Assembly: GCA_902464115.1 (NCBI GenBank)
Contig: CABQIF010000065.1
Span: 1-12,096, forward strand
Length of the DNA stretch: 12,096 nucleotides
Reading direction: 5' to 3'
Origin: an uncultured Ruminococcus sp.
GTDB lineage: Bacteria; Bacillota; Clostridia; Oscillospirales; Ruminococcaceae
Numbering within the stretch: position 1 is the first letter of the stretch; each line of letters opens with the position of its first letter. The notes under the pieces are model-generated. The model did not search any database, was not told the origin of the DNA, and saw only the letters and a list, made by a program, of their open reading frames with translations. Positions 1 through 7,527 of this stretch are shown in pieces. The translations under genes and the position numbers were made by a program.

Positions 1-3
1 TTC

Positions 4-1269
4 TTATTCCTGATAGAACGGTTTTGTTCTCTCCAGAATGCTCTTGCTCATGTCGTGCTGTGTGGTGATGATTCCCGGCGGGTTTCCGTTGGTGTGACGG
101 TTTACAATCTGTGCAGCCGGCTGGAACAGGCTCTTGGTATCTTCTACCTGGTCGCAATCCAGAACCAGCATGATGCTTTCCTTGTTGCCAACCCGCATAC
201 CGGTCATATAAGCAGCATGTACTTCCGGCACTTCTTCAAAGTGTGCAGAGAGTTCCTTCATCAGGTCGATCGGCTTGTCCTTCAGGTCAAACAACTGTAC
301 CCGATTTTGCTGCTGCTGCCGCTGATAATGTACAAACCGCTTTGCCAGGTCAATGACATTTGCCTTCGGCATCGCAACAGATTCGCCTTCCCGGAACGGG
401 TTTACCACAATGCCTTCTGCATCGCCGTTCTGCTGGAACATTGCTGCATACTGCAAGAACGGAATGATCATGGTTCTGTATTCCGGCGGATTCTGCCAGC
501 GATTCAGTTCTTCCATGTCGGTAAATGCCGGGAAGAACTTCTTGTCGTTGTTCTGTACCATTACGAACTTGATCTGCGTCTGGTGCTTTTCGCCATCTTC
601 CATGTTCAAATCCTGTTCTGCGTTAATCAGCTGTACCGGAGCAATGACCTGCGACCGGAACAGAGCGTCGATCATCGGCAGTTCGGTTTCCTGTGTGCTC
701 TTCTTGCGGAATGCTGCAATTGCACCAACCAGCTGCGGGTTCGACAAAGTAGAAGCATCTGCAAAGGCAACCTTCGGATTCAGCGTCGGTTCTGGCAACG
801 GTTCGTTGCGATATTCCGAAGCTGCCGGCGGCAGGGTCACGCCAGTAATCTGTGCCACGTTTGCACGATTTACTAAAAAGCCCTGTTCTGCCGGATTGAT
901 GACAATACCAGAAGCTTCACCGGAACGCTGCATCAGGTTTGCATACTGTTCTACGGTCATAGTAATGGTATTGATCTCCGGATCATTTCTCCACTTCAAT
1001 ACTTCCAGCCAGTCGGTAAATGCCGGAAAATACCGGCTGCCGTCCTTCTGCTGCAGCATGGTAAATTTCGCATTGGTCTGGAACTGCTTGCCGTCGCTCA
1101 AGTCCAAATTTTCCGGCATATCCTCAATAATAACCGGAGCAATCAGCTGTACTTCCTTTAATGTTTCAAATACCTTTTTTGCAGCTTCCTGTGTGTTGTG
1201 TTCTTTAAGTTCTGCCAGAGCTTCCACGAGCTGTGGATTCTTAACAGTTGGTTTCTTTAATTTTGCCAA
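4..1269 (-). CDS. SseB-family protein with duplicated N-terminal domain
   Basis: A 421-residue protein whose first codon is TTG (complement of 1267-1269). The start is supported by a GAGGTG ribosome site (complement of 1277-1282) seven bases upstream and by the MAKLKKP opening; no ATG lies nearby. Two similar halves are visible: about residues 10-140 with RYFPAFTDW (79-87) and GIVINP (121-126), and about 175-300 with KFFPAFTDM (244-252) and GIVVNP (286-291). These are typical of the SseB N-terminal domain. Residues about 325-421 (from QLFDLKDKPIDL to the end) look like the SseB C-terminal domain. Many family members carry a single N-terminal domain, so this one looks internally duplicated. 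No signal peptide or membrane segment is seen, so it is probably cytoplasmic. The molecular role of chromosomal Firmicute SseB proteins is not established, and I do not assign one. It has its own promoter and seems monocistronic within the window. Confidence 0.8.
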   Translation of the reverse strand: MAKLKKPTVKNPQLVEALAELKEHNTQEAAKKVFETLKEVQLIAPVIIEDMPENLDLSDGKQFQTNAKFTMLQQKDGSRYFPAFTDWLEVLKWRNDPEINTITMTVEQYANLMQRSGEASGIVINPAEQGFLVNRANVAQITGVTLPPAASEYRNEPLPEPTLNPKVAFADASTLSNPQLVGAIAAFRKKSTQETELPMIDALFRSQVIAPVQLINAEQDLNMEDGEKHQTQIKFVMVQNNDKKFFPAFTDMEELNRWQNPPEYRTMIIPFLQYAAMFQQNGDAEGIVVNPFREGESVAMPKANVIDLAKRFVHYQRQQQQNRVQLFDLKDKPIDLMKELSAHFEEVPEVHAAYMTGMRVGNKESIMLVLDCDQVEDTKSLFQPAAQIVNRHTNGNPPGIITTQHDMSKSILERTKPFYQE

Positions 1270-1313
1270 TTTCGTTCACCTCATTTTATTATTCACCCGA
1301 AATGGATAGATTC

Positions 1314-1342
1314 AGTATAGCACATTATGCACAAAATTGCAA
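1314..1342 (-). promoter_or_regulatory. Vegetative promoter of the SseB-family gene
   Basis: Read on the minus strand: -35 TTGCAA (complement of 1337-1342), 17 bp spacer, extended -10 TGC-TATACT (complement of 1314-1319). It lies about 45 bp upstream of the TTG start. Confidence 0.7.
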
Positions 1343-1524
1343 GTGAAAATCAAAAAAAATTTTATGCAAACCGGAATCTCATGAAAAAACCGCCGATTTT
1401 TCCGGCAATTTCCACAGACTTTCCAGAAAAATTTTTTGTGTTCTGGCGATGGAATTTGTAACTTTCTCCAGAGATTCGACAAAAATTCTGATTTTCTGCA
1501 AAGATTATTCATCTTTCTGTTTTT
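1343..1524. other. AT-rich intergenic spacer without a supported gene
   Basis: Together with the rpmB terminator this fills the gap of about 350 bp between the SseB-family gene and rpmB. It is rich in A and T runs. Open frames crossing it on either strand lack a ribosome site and family resemblance. A weak 4-bp hairpin near 1390 followed by a T run on the minus strand is too poor to call. I see nothing else in it. Confidence 0.5.
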
Positions 1525-1576
1525 AAAAAAAATCGGAAGTTTCTCTGACAGCGATCTGTCATCTGAAAACTCCCGA
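1525..1576 (-). terminator. Intrinsic terminator of rpmB
   Basis: On the minus strand a stem pairs the complement of 1567-1576 (TCGGGAGTTT) with that of 1533-1542 (AAACTTCCGA), 9 of 10 pairs. An inner TGACAG/CTGTCA stem (1546-1551, 1556-1561) sits inside it, and eight T residues follow (complement of 1525-1532). It lies about 40 bp after the rpmB stop, so rpmB is probably monocistronic. Confidence 0.8.
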
Positions 1577-1616
1577 ATCTTTTTCGCATACATACAAGAA
1601 AGCGATGTTTTATACC

Positions 1617-1802
1617 TTACACACGTTCTACTTTTCCGGAACGGAGGCATCTGGAGCAAACATATACGTGGCAGGGAGTACCCTTCACAACTGCCTTTAC
1701 TCGCTTTACATTGGGCTTCCATGTTCTGTTGGAGCGTCTGTGAGAGTGGGACACCTTGATACCGAATGTAACACCCTTACCGCAAAATTCGCATTTTGCC
1801 AT
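1617..1802 (-). CDS. rpmB: 50S ribosomal protein L28 (zinc-ribbon form)
   Basis: A complete 61-residue L28, the usual length for Firmicutes. It keeps the family pattern: an N-terminal CxxC (C4, C7), a basic middle with SHSHRRSNRTWKPN (18-31), and a second pair in VCSRC (C49, C52). It is thus the cysteine-containing form expected to bind zinc. The ATG (complement of 1800-1802) follows a strong AAGGAGG (complement of 1814-1820). L28 is part of the large ribosomal subunit near the exit-site region. The gene has its own promoter and terminator, and it reads toward the SseB-family gene without apparent co-transcription. Confidence 0.97.
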   Translation of the reverse strand: MAKCEFCGKGVTFGIKVSHSHRRSNRTWKPNVKRVKAVVKGTPCHVYVCSRCLRSGKVERV

Positions 1803-1839
1803 ATTCTACTGCACCTCCTTAAACAAACTAACGGACTCT

Positions 1840-1868
1840 ATTATACCATATTGCAATCAAAAATGCAA
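1840..1868 (-). promoter_or_regulatory. Promoter of rpmB
   Basis: Minus strand: -10 TATAAT (complement of 1840-1845) in a TGG-TATAAT context, 17 bp spacer, -35-like TTGCAT (complement of 1863-1868). The -10 is perfect and the -35 is weak. Confidence 0.65.
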
Positions 1869-1926
1869 GCCCTTTTTTTCATTTTTTGAAAATTTTTTTT
1901 GAACATCGGAAATCTGCATTTTTCAC

Positions 1927-1955
1927 TTGAAAAAATAAGGAAAATCCGGTATAAT
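1927..1955 (+). promoter_or_regulatory. Promoter of the site-2 protease / scpAB operon
   Basis: TTGAAA (1927-1932), 17 bp, TATAAT (1950-1955): nearly consensus for a vegetative sigma factor. It lies 35 bp before the ATG at 1991 and is divergent from the rpmB promoter, with fewer than 60 bp between the two -35 boxes. Confidence 0.8.
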
Positions 1956-1990
1956 AAAAAGAATACTAAAAATAAGAGGTGAACCATACT

Positions 1991-2677
1991 ATGAATCTAT
2001 TGTCCATGAATAAGGAACAGCTCCTGACGATGCTGATCGCCCGGGTCATCATCATTCTGCTGATTTTACCGCTGCATGAATTTGCACATGCCTGGGTCGC
2101 CCGTCTTTGCGGCGATGACACCGCAGACTCGAAGGGCAGACTGACCCTGAACCCCTTTTCCCATGTTGACCCCTTCGGGGCGATCTTGCTGTTGTTGACG
2201 GGGTTCGGCTGGGCAAAGCCCGTTCCCATCAATCCGAACCGCATGCGAAACCCTCGCACCGGTGTCATCTGGACATCTTTGGCTGGGCCTGCTTCCAACC
2301 TGCTCATCGCCTTTGTCATGATGATTCCATTTCGGATTTTAGAGAACATTCCGATTTCCTCAGAGGCGATGTACAACACCCTCTCGATTATTTACAGTAT
2401 TCTCTATTTCTTTATCCTCGTGAACATCGGGCTGGCAGTCTTTAACCTGATTCCGATTCCGCCGCTGGACGGCTCAAATATCCTGATGGGATTCCTGCCG
2501 TATAAAGCCATCTACTGGGTACAGCAGCATCGGCAGGTGATTTCGTTTGTGTTCCTGATTCTGATTTTCTCTGATTTTCTGGACACACCGCTTTCCTACT
2601 TACAGCAGCTGATTTTCAAGGGCTTTATGTTCCTGACGAACTGGGTACCCCTGATGGTCAGCGGACTGACAGGTTAA
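1991..2677 (+). CDS. Site-2 protease family (M50, YwhC-like) membrane metalloprotease
   Basis: A 228-residue integral membrane protein. The zinc motif HEFAH is at residues 29-33 inside the first hydrophobic segment (about 14-38). The second family motif NLIPIPPLDG (152-161) supplies the third ligand, D160. Further hydrophobic segments lie at about 62-75, 93-117, 130-155 and 183-196. LAGPASN (98-104) is also typical. The family cleaves within membranes; the substrate here is unknown. I place the start at ATG 1991, eight bases after AGAGGTGA, instead of the in-frame GTG at 1979, which overlaps that ribosome site. The gene opens an operon: its TAA at 2675 is only 9 bp before scpA. This neighbour order is common in Clostridia, but I see no proven functional link to condensin. 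Confidence 0.9.
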   Translation: MNLLSMNKEQLLTMLIARVIIILLILPLHEFAHAWVARLCGDDTADSKGRLTLNPFSHVDPFGAILLLLTGFGWAKPVPINPNRMRNPRTGVIWTSLAGPASNLLIAFVMMIPFRILENIPISSEAMYNTLSIIYSILYFFILVNIGLAVFNLIPIPPLDGSNILMGFLPYKAIYWVQQHRQVISFVFLILIFSDFLDTPLSYLQQLIFKGFMFLTNWVPLMVSGLTG

Positions 2678-2686
2678 TGACAGACG

Positions 2687-3433
2687 ATGCAGCAACTTTC
2701 TTTTGAAATCAACGGGGTTACAACCCCTATGGACGTGCTCTTGACGCTGATTGCAAAGCACAAGCTGAACATCTATGACATTGCCATTTCGCAGCTGCTG
2801 GAACAATACCTGAACTATCTGGCAGACTGTCAGGAACAGGATTTAGAGCTTGCCGGAGCATTCCTTGAAATGGCTGCCCGACTCATCTACTTGAAAACGG
2901 CTGCCCTGCTGCCAAAGCCGCAGGAGGCACAGGCGGACAAAGAGGACTTGCAGGAATCCTTGCTGCTCTATGCACGCTGTAAGCAGGCAGCGACGATTCT
3001 TGCCGGACGATACAAAGAACAGCAGCCGTTCTGCCGGCAGCCTATGCCGCTGCCCGAACCGCAAAAAACCTATTTGCGTACCTATCCGGCAGAGGTGCTT
3101 CGCAGCAGCTTTCTCTCCATCGGGAAGAAACAGCTGCCGCCCTCCAAGGCTGCCATGCAGGAGAAATTACAGCGAGTGGTTAGCCCGAAAACCGTTTCGG
3201 TCTTCTCGAAAATTGTCTGGCTGATGCGAAAGGTTTCCCATGCAGAAACGGTTTCCCTTGTCACGCTCTATGATGACATCTCTGACCGTTCCGCACGGGT
3301 CGCCGTCTTTTTAGCGGTGCTGGAACTGACGAAACACGGCAGAATCGGCATTTCTACCGATGGAACATCCCTCTATCGCCTCCCCCGCAAAGCAGCGGCA
3401 GCAGATGCCGCACCACAAGAAATCCTGGTTTAA
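2687..3433 (+). CDS. scpA: Segregation and condensation protein A
   Basis: A 248-residue kleisin subunit of the bacterial SMC-ScpAB condensin, which helps compact and segregate the chromosome. The N-terminal region is recognisable: GVTTPMDVLLTLIAKHKLNI followed by YDIAISQLLEQYLNYL (about 10-46), then a helical stretch with LEMAARLIYLKTAALLP (about 60-76). The C-terminal winged-helix part is about 165-235. Length fits the family. No good ribosome site precedes ATG 2687; the overlapping ATGA at 2677 is in another frame. Translation is probably coupled to the upstream protease gene, 9 bp away. scpB follows after 26 bp, the classical order. Confidence 0.95.
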   Translation: MQQLSFEINGVTTPMDVLLTLIAKHKLNIYDIAISQLLEQYLNYLADCQEQDLELAGAFLEMAARLIYLKTAALLPKPQEAQADKEDLQESLLLYARCKQAATILAGRYKEQQPFCRQPMPLPEPQKTYLRTYPAEVLRSSFLSIGKKQLPPSKAAMQEKLQRVVSPKTVSVFSKIVWLMRKVSHAETVSLVTLYDDISDRSARVAVFLAVLELTKHGRIGISTDGTSLYRLPRKAAAADAAPQEILV

Positions 3434-3459
3434 AAATGTTCAGATAGGAGGCTTTTCTC

Positions 3460-3990
3460 ATGCTTGCACCAGCTTGTGCGATTTTAGAAGCCATTTTATT
3501 TGCCAGCGGCGACCCCATTCCCCTTTCCCGTCTGGCGGCGGCAAGCGGCATTCCCGAACGGGAACTGCCCCAGCTGTTAAACGACTTGAACACTGCTTAT
3601 CAGAAATCCGGACACGCTCTGCAAGTGCTGCTGCTGGAGAAAACCGCTCAGCTCTGCACTGTGGAACGCTATGCTCCGTATATTCAAGCGGCGTTGGAAC
3701 AGAAACGCACCTTGCCCCTCACGCCAGCTGCATTGGAAGTGCTCACGATTGCCGCCTATCATCAGCCTGTGACCAAACGGTTCATTGCCCATGTGCGAGG
3801 CATTGACAGCAGTACCCTCGTCAACACGCTGGTGGAACGAGGGCTACTCGAAGAGGGCGAGCGGCTGGACTTGCCCGGCAGACCCATTGCCTACCGCACC
3901 ACGCCCGCATTCCTGCGGTGTTTCGGGCTGTCCTCGCTGGACGACCTGCCGCCGCTGCCGGAAATCCCCGTTCCCGAACAGACCGACTAA
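3460..3990 (+). CDS. scpB: Segregation and condensation protein B
   Basis: A 176-residue protein with the two winged-helix domains of ScpB. The first is about 5-85, beginning APACAILEAILFASGDPIPL. The second is about 90-165, with the family signature LEVLTIAAYHQPVTKRFIAHVRGIDSS split over residues 92-118, and then LPGRPIAYRTTPAFLRCFGL. It binds ScpA and helps load the SMC complex. ATG 3460 follows TAGGAGG (3446-3451 region) with 8 bp spacing. The gene is slightly shorter than many ScpBs but complete, ending in a short acidic-proline tail. Confidence 0.95.
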   Translation: MLAPACAILEAILFASGDPIPLSRLAAASGIPERELPQLLNDLNTAYQKSGHALQVLLLEKTAQLCTVERYAPYIQAALEQKRTLPLTPAALEVLTIAAYHQPVTKRFIAHVRGIDSSTLVNTLVERGLLEEGERLDLPGRPIAYRTTPAFLRCFGLSSLDDLPPLPEIPVPEQTD

Positions 3991-4016
3991 GCCTTGCACA
4001 GAAAGGAGCATGCCCG

Positions 4017-4652
4017 ATGACTGGATGGTTGATTGCAGGAGGGATTCTTCTCCTGCTCGCAGGATTGCTGTTTACACCTGCCGTGCTGCACCTGACGTTA
4101 CAGGACAACGCTCCGCCGGTGATTCAGCTTTCTTTTCTGGGGATCCCCCTCTATCGCTCTGACCGCAAACAGCACGCTGCCAGACGCTCCGCCAAGCACA
4201 AAAAGAAACAAACCAAAAAGAAATCATCCTCTTCTCATAAAAAGAAGCAGAGCGATACCGAAAGCCGCAGTCTTTCCGAATGGTTCGACTTGCTGCACGA
4301 TGCACTTTCGAGTATCCGGAAGGGGCTTCGCCGCCTCACCAAAAGCCTTCGATTTCGACACGTTTCTATTTATATTGGCGTTGGCAACTGGGATGCAGCA
4401 GAATGTGCGGCAGAATACGCCAAGTTGAATACCGCACTCTATCCCTGTCTGGCAGTGCTGGGAACGGTCTGTTCCGTTGCCTATGACGGAATAGATGTTC
4501 GCTGCTGCTTCGGACAGAACCGGACTCGCTACTATCTCAGCGGCACGGTTCGGCTTTCGCTTGCTGGCGTGCTGGCAGCGGTCTTTGCCTTTCTCTTCTC
4601 GTTTTTATGGAATACGCTGGAACGCAAACAAACACCCTCGGAACAGTCCTGA
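4017..4652 (+). CDS. DUF2953 family membrane protein
   Basis: A 211-residue protein starting at ATG 4017, 8 bp after AAAGGAG. A longer frame opens inside scpB but has no ribosome site. It has an N-terminal membrane segment (about 4-26), then a very lysine- and serine-rich stretch (about 50-80, with runs such as KHKKKQTKKK). The central domain contains RHVSIYIGVGNWDAAECA and a RVRCCFG-like strand, and a C-terminal membrane segment lies at about 178-200. This layout and its position between scpAB and gerW fit the DUF2953 family common in spore-forming Clostridia. The function is unknown; the neighbourhood suggests, but does not prove, a sporulation-linked role. The basic linker is a low-complexity oddity of this copy. 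Confidence 0.75.
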   Translation: MTGWLIAGGILLLLAGLLFTPAVLHLTLQDNAPPVIQLSFLGIPLYRSDRKQHAARRSAKHKKKQTKKKSSSSHKKKQSDTESRSLSEWFDLLHDALSSIRKGLRRLTKSLRFRHVSIYIGVGNWDAAECAAEYAKLNTALYPCLAVLGTVCSVAYDGIDVRCCFGQNRTRYYLSGTVRLSLAGVLAAVFAFLFSFLWNTLERKQTPSEQS

Positions 4653-4662
4653 ACCACTTTCC

Positions 4663-4691
4663 GCATATTCCCATGCCTTTTGCACAACCTA
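4663..4691 (+). promoter_or_regulatory. Candidate forespore (sigma-G-like) promoter for gerW
   Basis: GCATA (4663-4667), 17 bp spacer, CAACCTA (4685-4691). Compared with the known sigma-G pattern (-35 GHATR, -10 CATNMTA), only one specified base in the -10 differs. It sits 55 bp before the gerW ATG in the only sizeable gap of this block, and gerW of Bacillus is a forespore gene. I find no good vegetative promoter here. Confidence 0.4.
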
Positions 4692-4746
4692 TTCCCACAA
4701 GTTTCTTTTTCATTGTATTAAATCATATTGATAGGAGGTTTTTCTC

Positions 4747-5184
4747 ATGCCGGAATCCAATTCCAAATCCTCTAAAACCACCATTCCCAACCTGATGGAT
4801 GTCACCATGGAAAAAATTCGGGACATGGTCGATGTGGAAACCATCATTGGCGACCCGATTACCGTTGGAACGGATGTCACCATCATTCCCATCTCTAAAG
4901 TTTCCTATGGCTTTGCCTCCGGCGGTTCTGACCTGCCGGCAAAAGTTCCGAAAGACCTGTTCGGCGGCGGAACGGGGGCTGGTATCTCCATTCAGCCCGT
5001 GGGCTTCCTAGTCGTACAGAACGGAGATGTTCGCCTGCTCCAGATGACCGAGGGAAACGGCGATACGGCAAATAATCTCATTCGTACCCTGCCGGAAGTC
5101 ATCAGCAAAGTTAGCGGTCTGGTGAAGTCCAAGAAGAAGCCGAACAAATCTTCTGACGACTTAAACACGGACGAAGAAGCATAA
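4747..5184 (+). CDS. gerW: GerW (YtfJ) family spore protein
   Basis: A 145-residue protein of the GerW/YtfJ family. It opens with NLMDVTMEKIRDMVDVETIIGDPI (about 15-38). It then shows VTIIPISKVSYGFASGG, FGGGTGAGISIQPVGFLVV and a charged tail (KSKKKPNKSSDDLNTDEEA, 127-145). In Bacillus subtilis this family acts at the inner spore membrane and is needed for the germination lytic enzyme SleB; here the role is inferred. ATG 4747 follows AGGAGG (4733-4738) with 8 bp spacing. Its 3' 240 bp are duplicated immediately downstream. Length is normal, so this is the functional copy. Confidence 0.93.
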   Translation: MPESNSKSSKTTIPNLMDVTMEKIRDMVDVETIIGDPITVGTDVTIIPISKVSYGFASGGSDLPAKVPKDLFGGGTGAGISIQPVGFLVVQNGDVRLLQMTEGNGDTANNLIRTLPEVISKVSGLVKSKKKPNKSSDDLNTDEEA

Positions 5185-5188
5185 TCCA

Positions 5189-5461
5189 ATTCCCGTTGGA
5201 ACATCTGCCTTGCTAGCAAGCGTTCCGAAAGACTTGTTCGGCGGCGGAACGAGAGCTGGTATCTCCATTCAGCCCGTGGGCTTCTTAGTCGTACAGAACG
5301 GAGACGTTCGCCTGCTCCAGATGACCGAGGGAAACGGCGATACGGCAAACAATCTCATTCGCACCCTGCCGGAAGTCATCAGCAAAGTTAGCGGTCTGGT
5401 GAAATCCAAGAAGAAGCCGAACAAATCTTCTGACGACTTAAACACGGACGAGGAAGCATAA
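5189..5461 (+). pseudogene. Truncated tandem duplicate of gerW
   Basis: The 80 codons at 5222-5461 repeat gerW 4945-5184 with nine base differences. Seven are synonymous, and one codon changes from GGG to AGA (Gly to Arg). The 5' part is missing. A 14-bp block at 5189-5202 matches gerW 4858-4871 at 13 of 14 positions and is in the same frame as the duplicated 3' part. The copy therefore looks like a second gerW with an internal deletion and a lost start. No ribosome site precedes the first possible start (TTG 5210). The strong synonymous bias is odd for a dead copy; it suggests past selection or gene conversion. Confidence 0.8.
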
Positions 5462-5533
5462 CCCGTTCGCAGCGGCATAAAATCACAGCGGCACTCATAT
5501 CTTGTCTTAACCCACAAGAAAGGAAGATGCCCT

Positions 5534-6697
5534 GTGTGCAAACGCCTGTTCGGTCTTCTGTTGTCGATTCTCTCGATTATTTCGATTATCTGCGGTTCTG
5601 TCTGGCAGTGTTCCGCCACTGCTGTGGAACTGCCTGCCGTTTCTGCAAAAGCTTGCATTGTCATGGAAGCCACCACCCGAGAAGTGTTCTTCTCCCAAAA
5701 TGCAGACGAACATCTTCCCATGGCAAGCACCACCAAAATCATGACAACGCTGCTCTGTCTGGAGAGCGGCGACTTAGATACCCCGTTTCCCGTGGACAAC
5801 AATGCCATTCAGGTCGAGGGGTCTTCTATGGGGCTGGTGAAAGACGATATTGTCACGAAGCGTGCCCTCTGTTATGGCATGCTGCTGCCCTCCGGCAACG
5901 ATGCAGCAGGGGCAACAGCTGTAAAGTTAGCTGGCTCGCTCTCTGCCTTTGCAGACCTCATGAATGAACGGGCGGCACAACTGGGCATGCAGAACACCCA
6001 CTTTGTCACGCCCTCTGGACTACATGACGAACAGCATTATTCCACTGCCTATGACATGGCAATTTTAACGGCGACTGCCCTGCAAAATCCAGACTTTCGG
6101 GAAATCTGCGGACAGGCGACTGCAAAAGTTACCTTCGGCAATCCCCCCTACGACCGCTGGCTCAAAAACTCCAACAAGCTGCTGACACAATGCGAGGGCG
6201 TGATTGGCGTGAAAACAGGCTTTACCGATGAAGCAGGCCGCTGTCTGGTGTCTGCCTGTCAGCGAGATGACATGACTTTGATTTGCGTGACGCTGAACGA
6301 CCCGAACGACTGGCAGACCCACACACAATTATATGAAACCCTTTTCCCACAACTGCACAAGCAGACCGTTGCCCTGCCGGAAACGATTTCGATTCCCGTC
6401 GTGGGCGGAACGACAGATACCGTTTCGCTACAGGCAACCGATTCCATCACCTATGGAACGCTGCAAGATGCGGTAGACTTGCCCCTCACGGTGCATACGA
6501 AACCGTTTCTCTTTGCCCCTGTTCCGGCGAATCAATATGGCGGTTTTCTGATTGCAGAACGGAACGGGCAAATCTTGTTCCAGCTGCCCTTGACTACACA
6601 GACCGCCGTTCCGGAACAAGCTGCAACTCCAGAGGAACAGCCTCAGAAATCCATTTGGCAACGGTTGCAACGCTGGCTGCAAGTGCGATTCTCATAA
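5534..6697 (+). CDS. dacF: D-alanyl-D-alanine carboxypeptidase (DacF-type, S11)
   Basis: A 387-residue low-molecular-weight penicillin-binding protein that trims the terminal D-Ala from peptidoglycan side chains outside the cell. All three active-site motifs are intact: SxxK as STTK (65-68), SxN as SGN (120-122) and KTG (227-229). Residues 4-30 form a signal peptide with likely cleavage after the ATA region. After the catalytic domain (about 35-265) comes a PBP5-like beta domain (about 280-350). The final helix, about 372-387 (QKSIWQRLQRWLQVRFS), is amphipathic, the usual membrane anchor. The GTG start at 5534 has AAAGGA about 10 bp upstream. Placement after gerW is common in Clostridia. The family includes vegetative DacA and sporulation DacF/DacB; neighbours favour the sporulation type. 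Confidence 0.92.
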   Translation: MCKRLFGLLLSILSIISIICGSVWQCSATAVELPAVSAKACIVMEATTREVFFSQNADEHLPMASTTKIMTTLLCLESGDLDTPFPVDNNAIQVEGSSMGLVKDDIVTKRALCYGMLLPSGNDAAGATAVKLAGSLSAFADLMNERAAQLGMQNTHFVTPSGLHDEQHYSTAYDMAILTATALQNPDFREICGQATAKVTFGNPPYDRWLKNSNKLLTQCEGVIGVKTGFTDEAGRCLVSACQRDDMTLICVTLNDPNDWQTHTQLYETLFPQLHKQTVALPETISIPVVGGTTDTVSLQATDSITYGTLQDAVDLPLTVHTKPFLFAPVPANQYGGFLIAERNGQILFQLPLTTQTAVPEQAATPEEQPQKSIWQRLQRWLQVRFS

Positions 6698-6740
6698 TTT
6701 TATCAAAATTACATCTCATCCAATCAGGAGGATTTTCAAC

Positions 6741-7472
6741 ATGGAAAAAATACGCATTCAAAAATTATTATCCGATGCCGGCTACTGCTCCCGCCGCAAG
6801 GCGGAAGCATTGATCGCTGCCGGAAAAGTCAAGCTGAACGGACATCCTGTGAAACTCGGCGACCAGGCAACCCGTGCCGACCTCATTACCGTCAACGGCG
6901 AAGCCGTTCGCATCCCTCGCAGAAAAGTAAAGCGTTATATCATGCTGTACAAGCCAAGAGGCTATGTCACCACCACTTCCGATGAACTCGACCGCCGCTG
7001 TGTCATGGACTTGCTGGACGGCGTGGAAGAACGGGTCTATCCAGTCGGCAGACTGGACAAGGATTCCGAAGGGCTGCTGCTGCTGACAAATGACGGCGAA
7101 TTTGCCAATAACATCATGCACCCCAGCCGCCATATTTCCAAGACCTATCGGGTTACCGTTCGACCGGATATTTCCGAGGAACAATTGATTGCCCTTTCCA
7201 GCGGCGTGGAACTGGACGGCAAAATGACCCTGCCGGCAAATGTCGTTGTGAAGACCAAAGAACCAAACCGTGTGGTGCTGCTGATGACCATTCAGGAGGG
7301 CAGAAACCGCCAGATTCGCCGGATGTGCGAAGCTTTGGGGCTGGAAGTTGCCCGCCTGCGGAGAACCAGCATCGGACCTTTGAAACTGGGTATGCTGAAG
7401 CCGGGTACTTATCGGGACTTGACCGCAGAAGAACTGCGTGCCATTCGCAACGCCATCGGCGGCGACCTCTAA
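6741..7472 (+). CDS. rluB: RluB-type 23S rRNA pseudouridine synthase
   Basis: A 243-residue RsuA/RluB-family enzyme that isomerises a uridine in 23S rRNA. The N-terminal S4 RNA-binding domain (about 3-60) starts IRIQKLLSDAGYCSRRKAE. The catalytic core carries GRLDKDSEGLLLLTNDG, beginning at 103 with the nucleophile D106. Later motifs are HPSRHISKTYRV and EGRNRQIRRMCEALG. Length and motifs are complete. The start follows AGGAGG (6726-6731) by 9 bp. The gap to dacF is 43 bp without a promoter or terminator I can see, so it is probably in the same transcript. The precise target uridine cannot be read from sequence; RluB rather than RsuA/RluE is by overall resemblance. Confidence 0.9.
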   Translation: MEKIRIQKLLSDAGYCSRRKAEALIAAGKVKLNGHPVKLGDQATRADLITVNGEAVRIPRRKVKRYIMLYKPRGYVTTTSDELDRRCVMDLLDGVEERVYPVGRLDKDSEGLLLLTNDGEFANNIMHPSRHISKTYRVTVRPDISEEQLIALSSGVELDGKMTLPANVVVKTKEPNRVVLLMTIQEGRNRQIRRMCEALGLEVARLRRTSIGPLKLGMLKPGTYRDLTAEELRAIRNAIGGDL

Positions 7473-7527
7473 TCGCCGTGCGAGAACCAGACGCACCCGA
7501 AATGAACCAGAAAGGAGTTCGCATTTT

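Noticed and set aside
55..1309. Long plus-strand open frames at 55-876 and 353-1309
   Set aside because: They lie antisense to the SseB-family gene, lack ribosome sites and have a composition typical of antisense frames (many Cys, Ser, His).
1385..1412. Second intrinsic terminator on the minus strand near 1390
   Set aside because: The stem is only four GC pairs (GCCG/CGGC) with the T run offset by two bases; the terminator at 1525-1576 already explains rpmB.
1312..1759. Open frames on both strands between the SseB-family gene and rpmB
   Set aside because: They cross the rpmB promoter or terminator or overlap rpmB, have no ribosome site and no family resemblance.
7473..7527. SAM riboswitch or T-box before metA
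   Set aside because: The gap is only 55 bp and holds little beyond a ribosome site.
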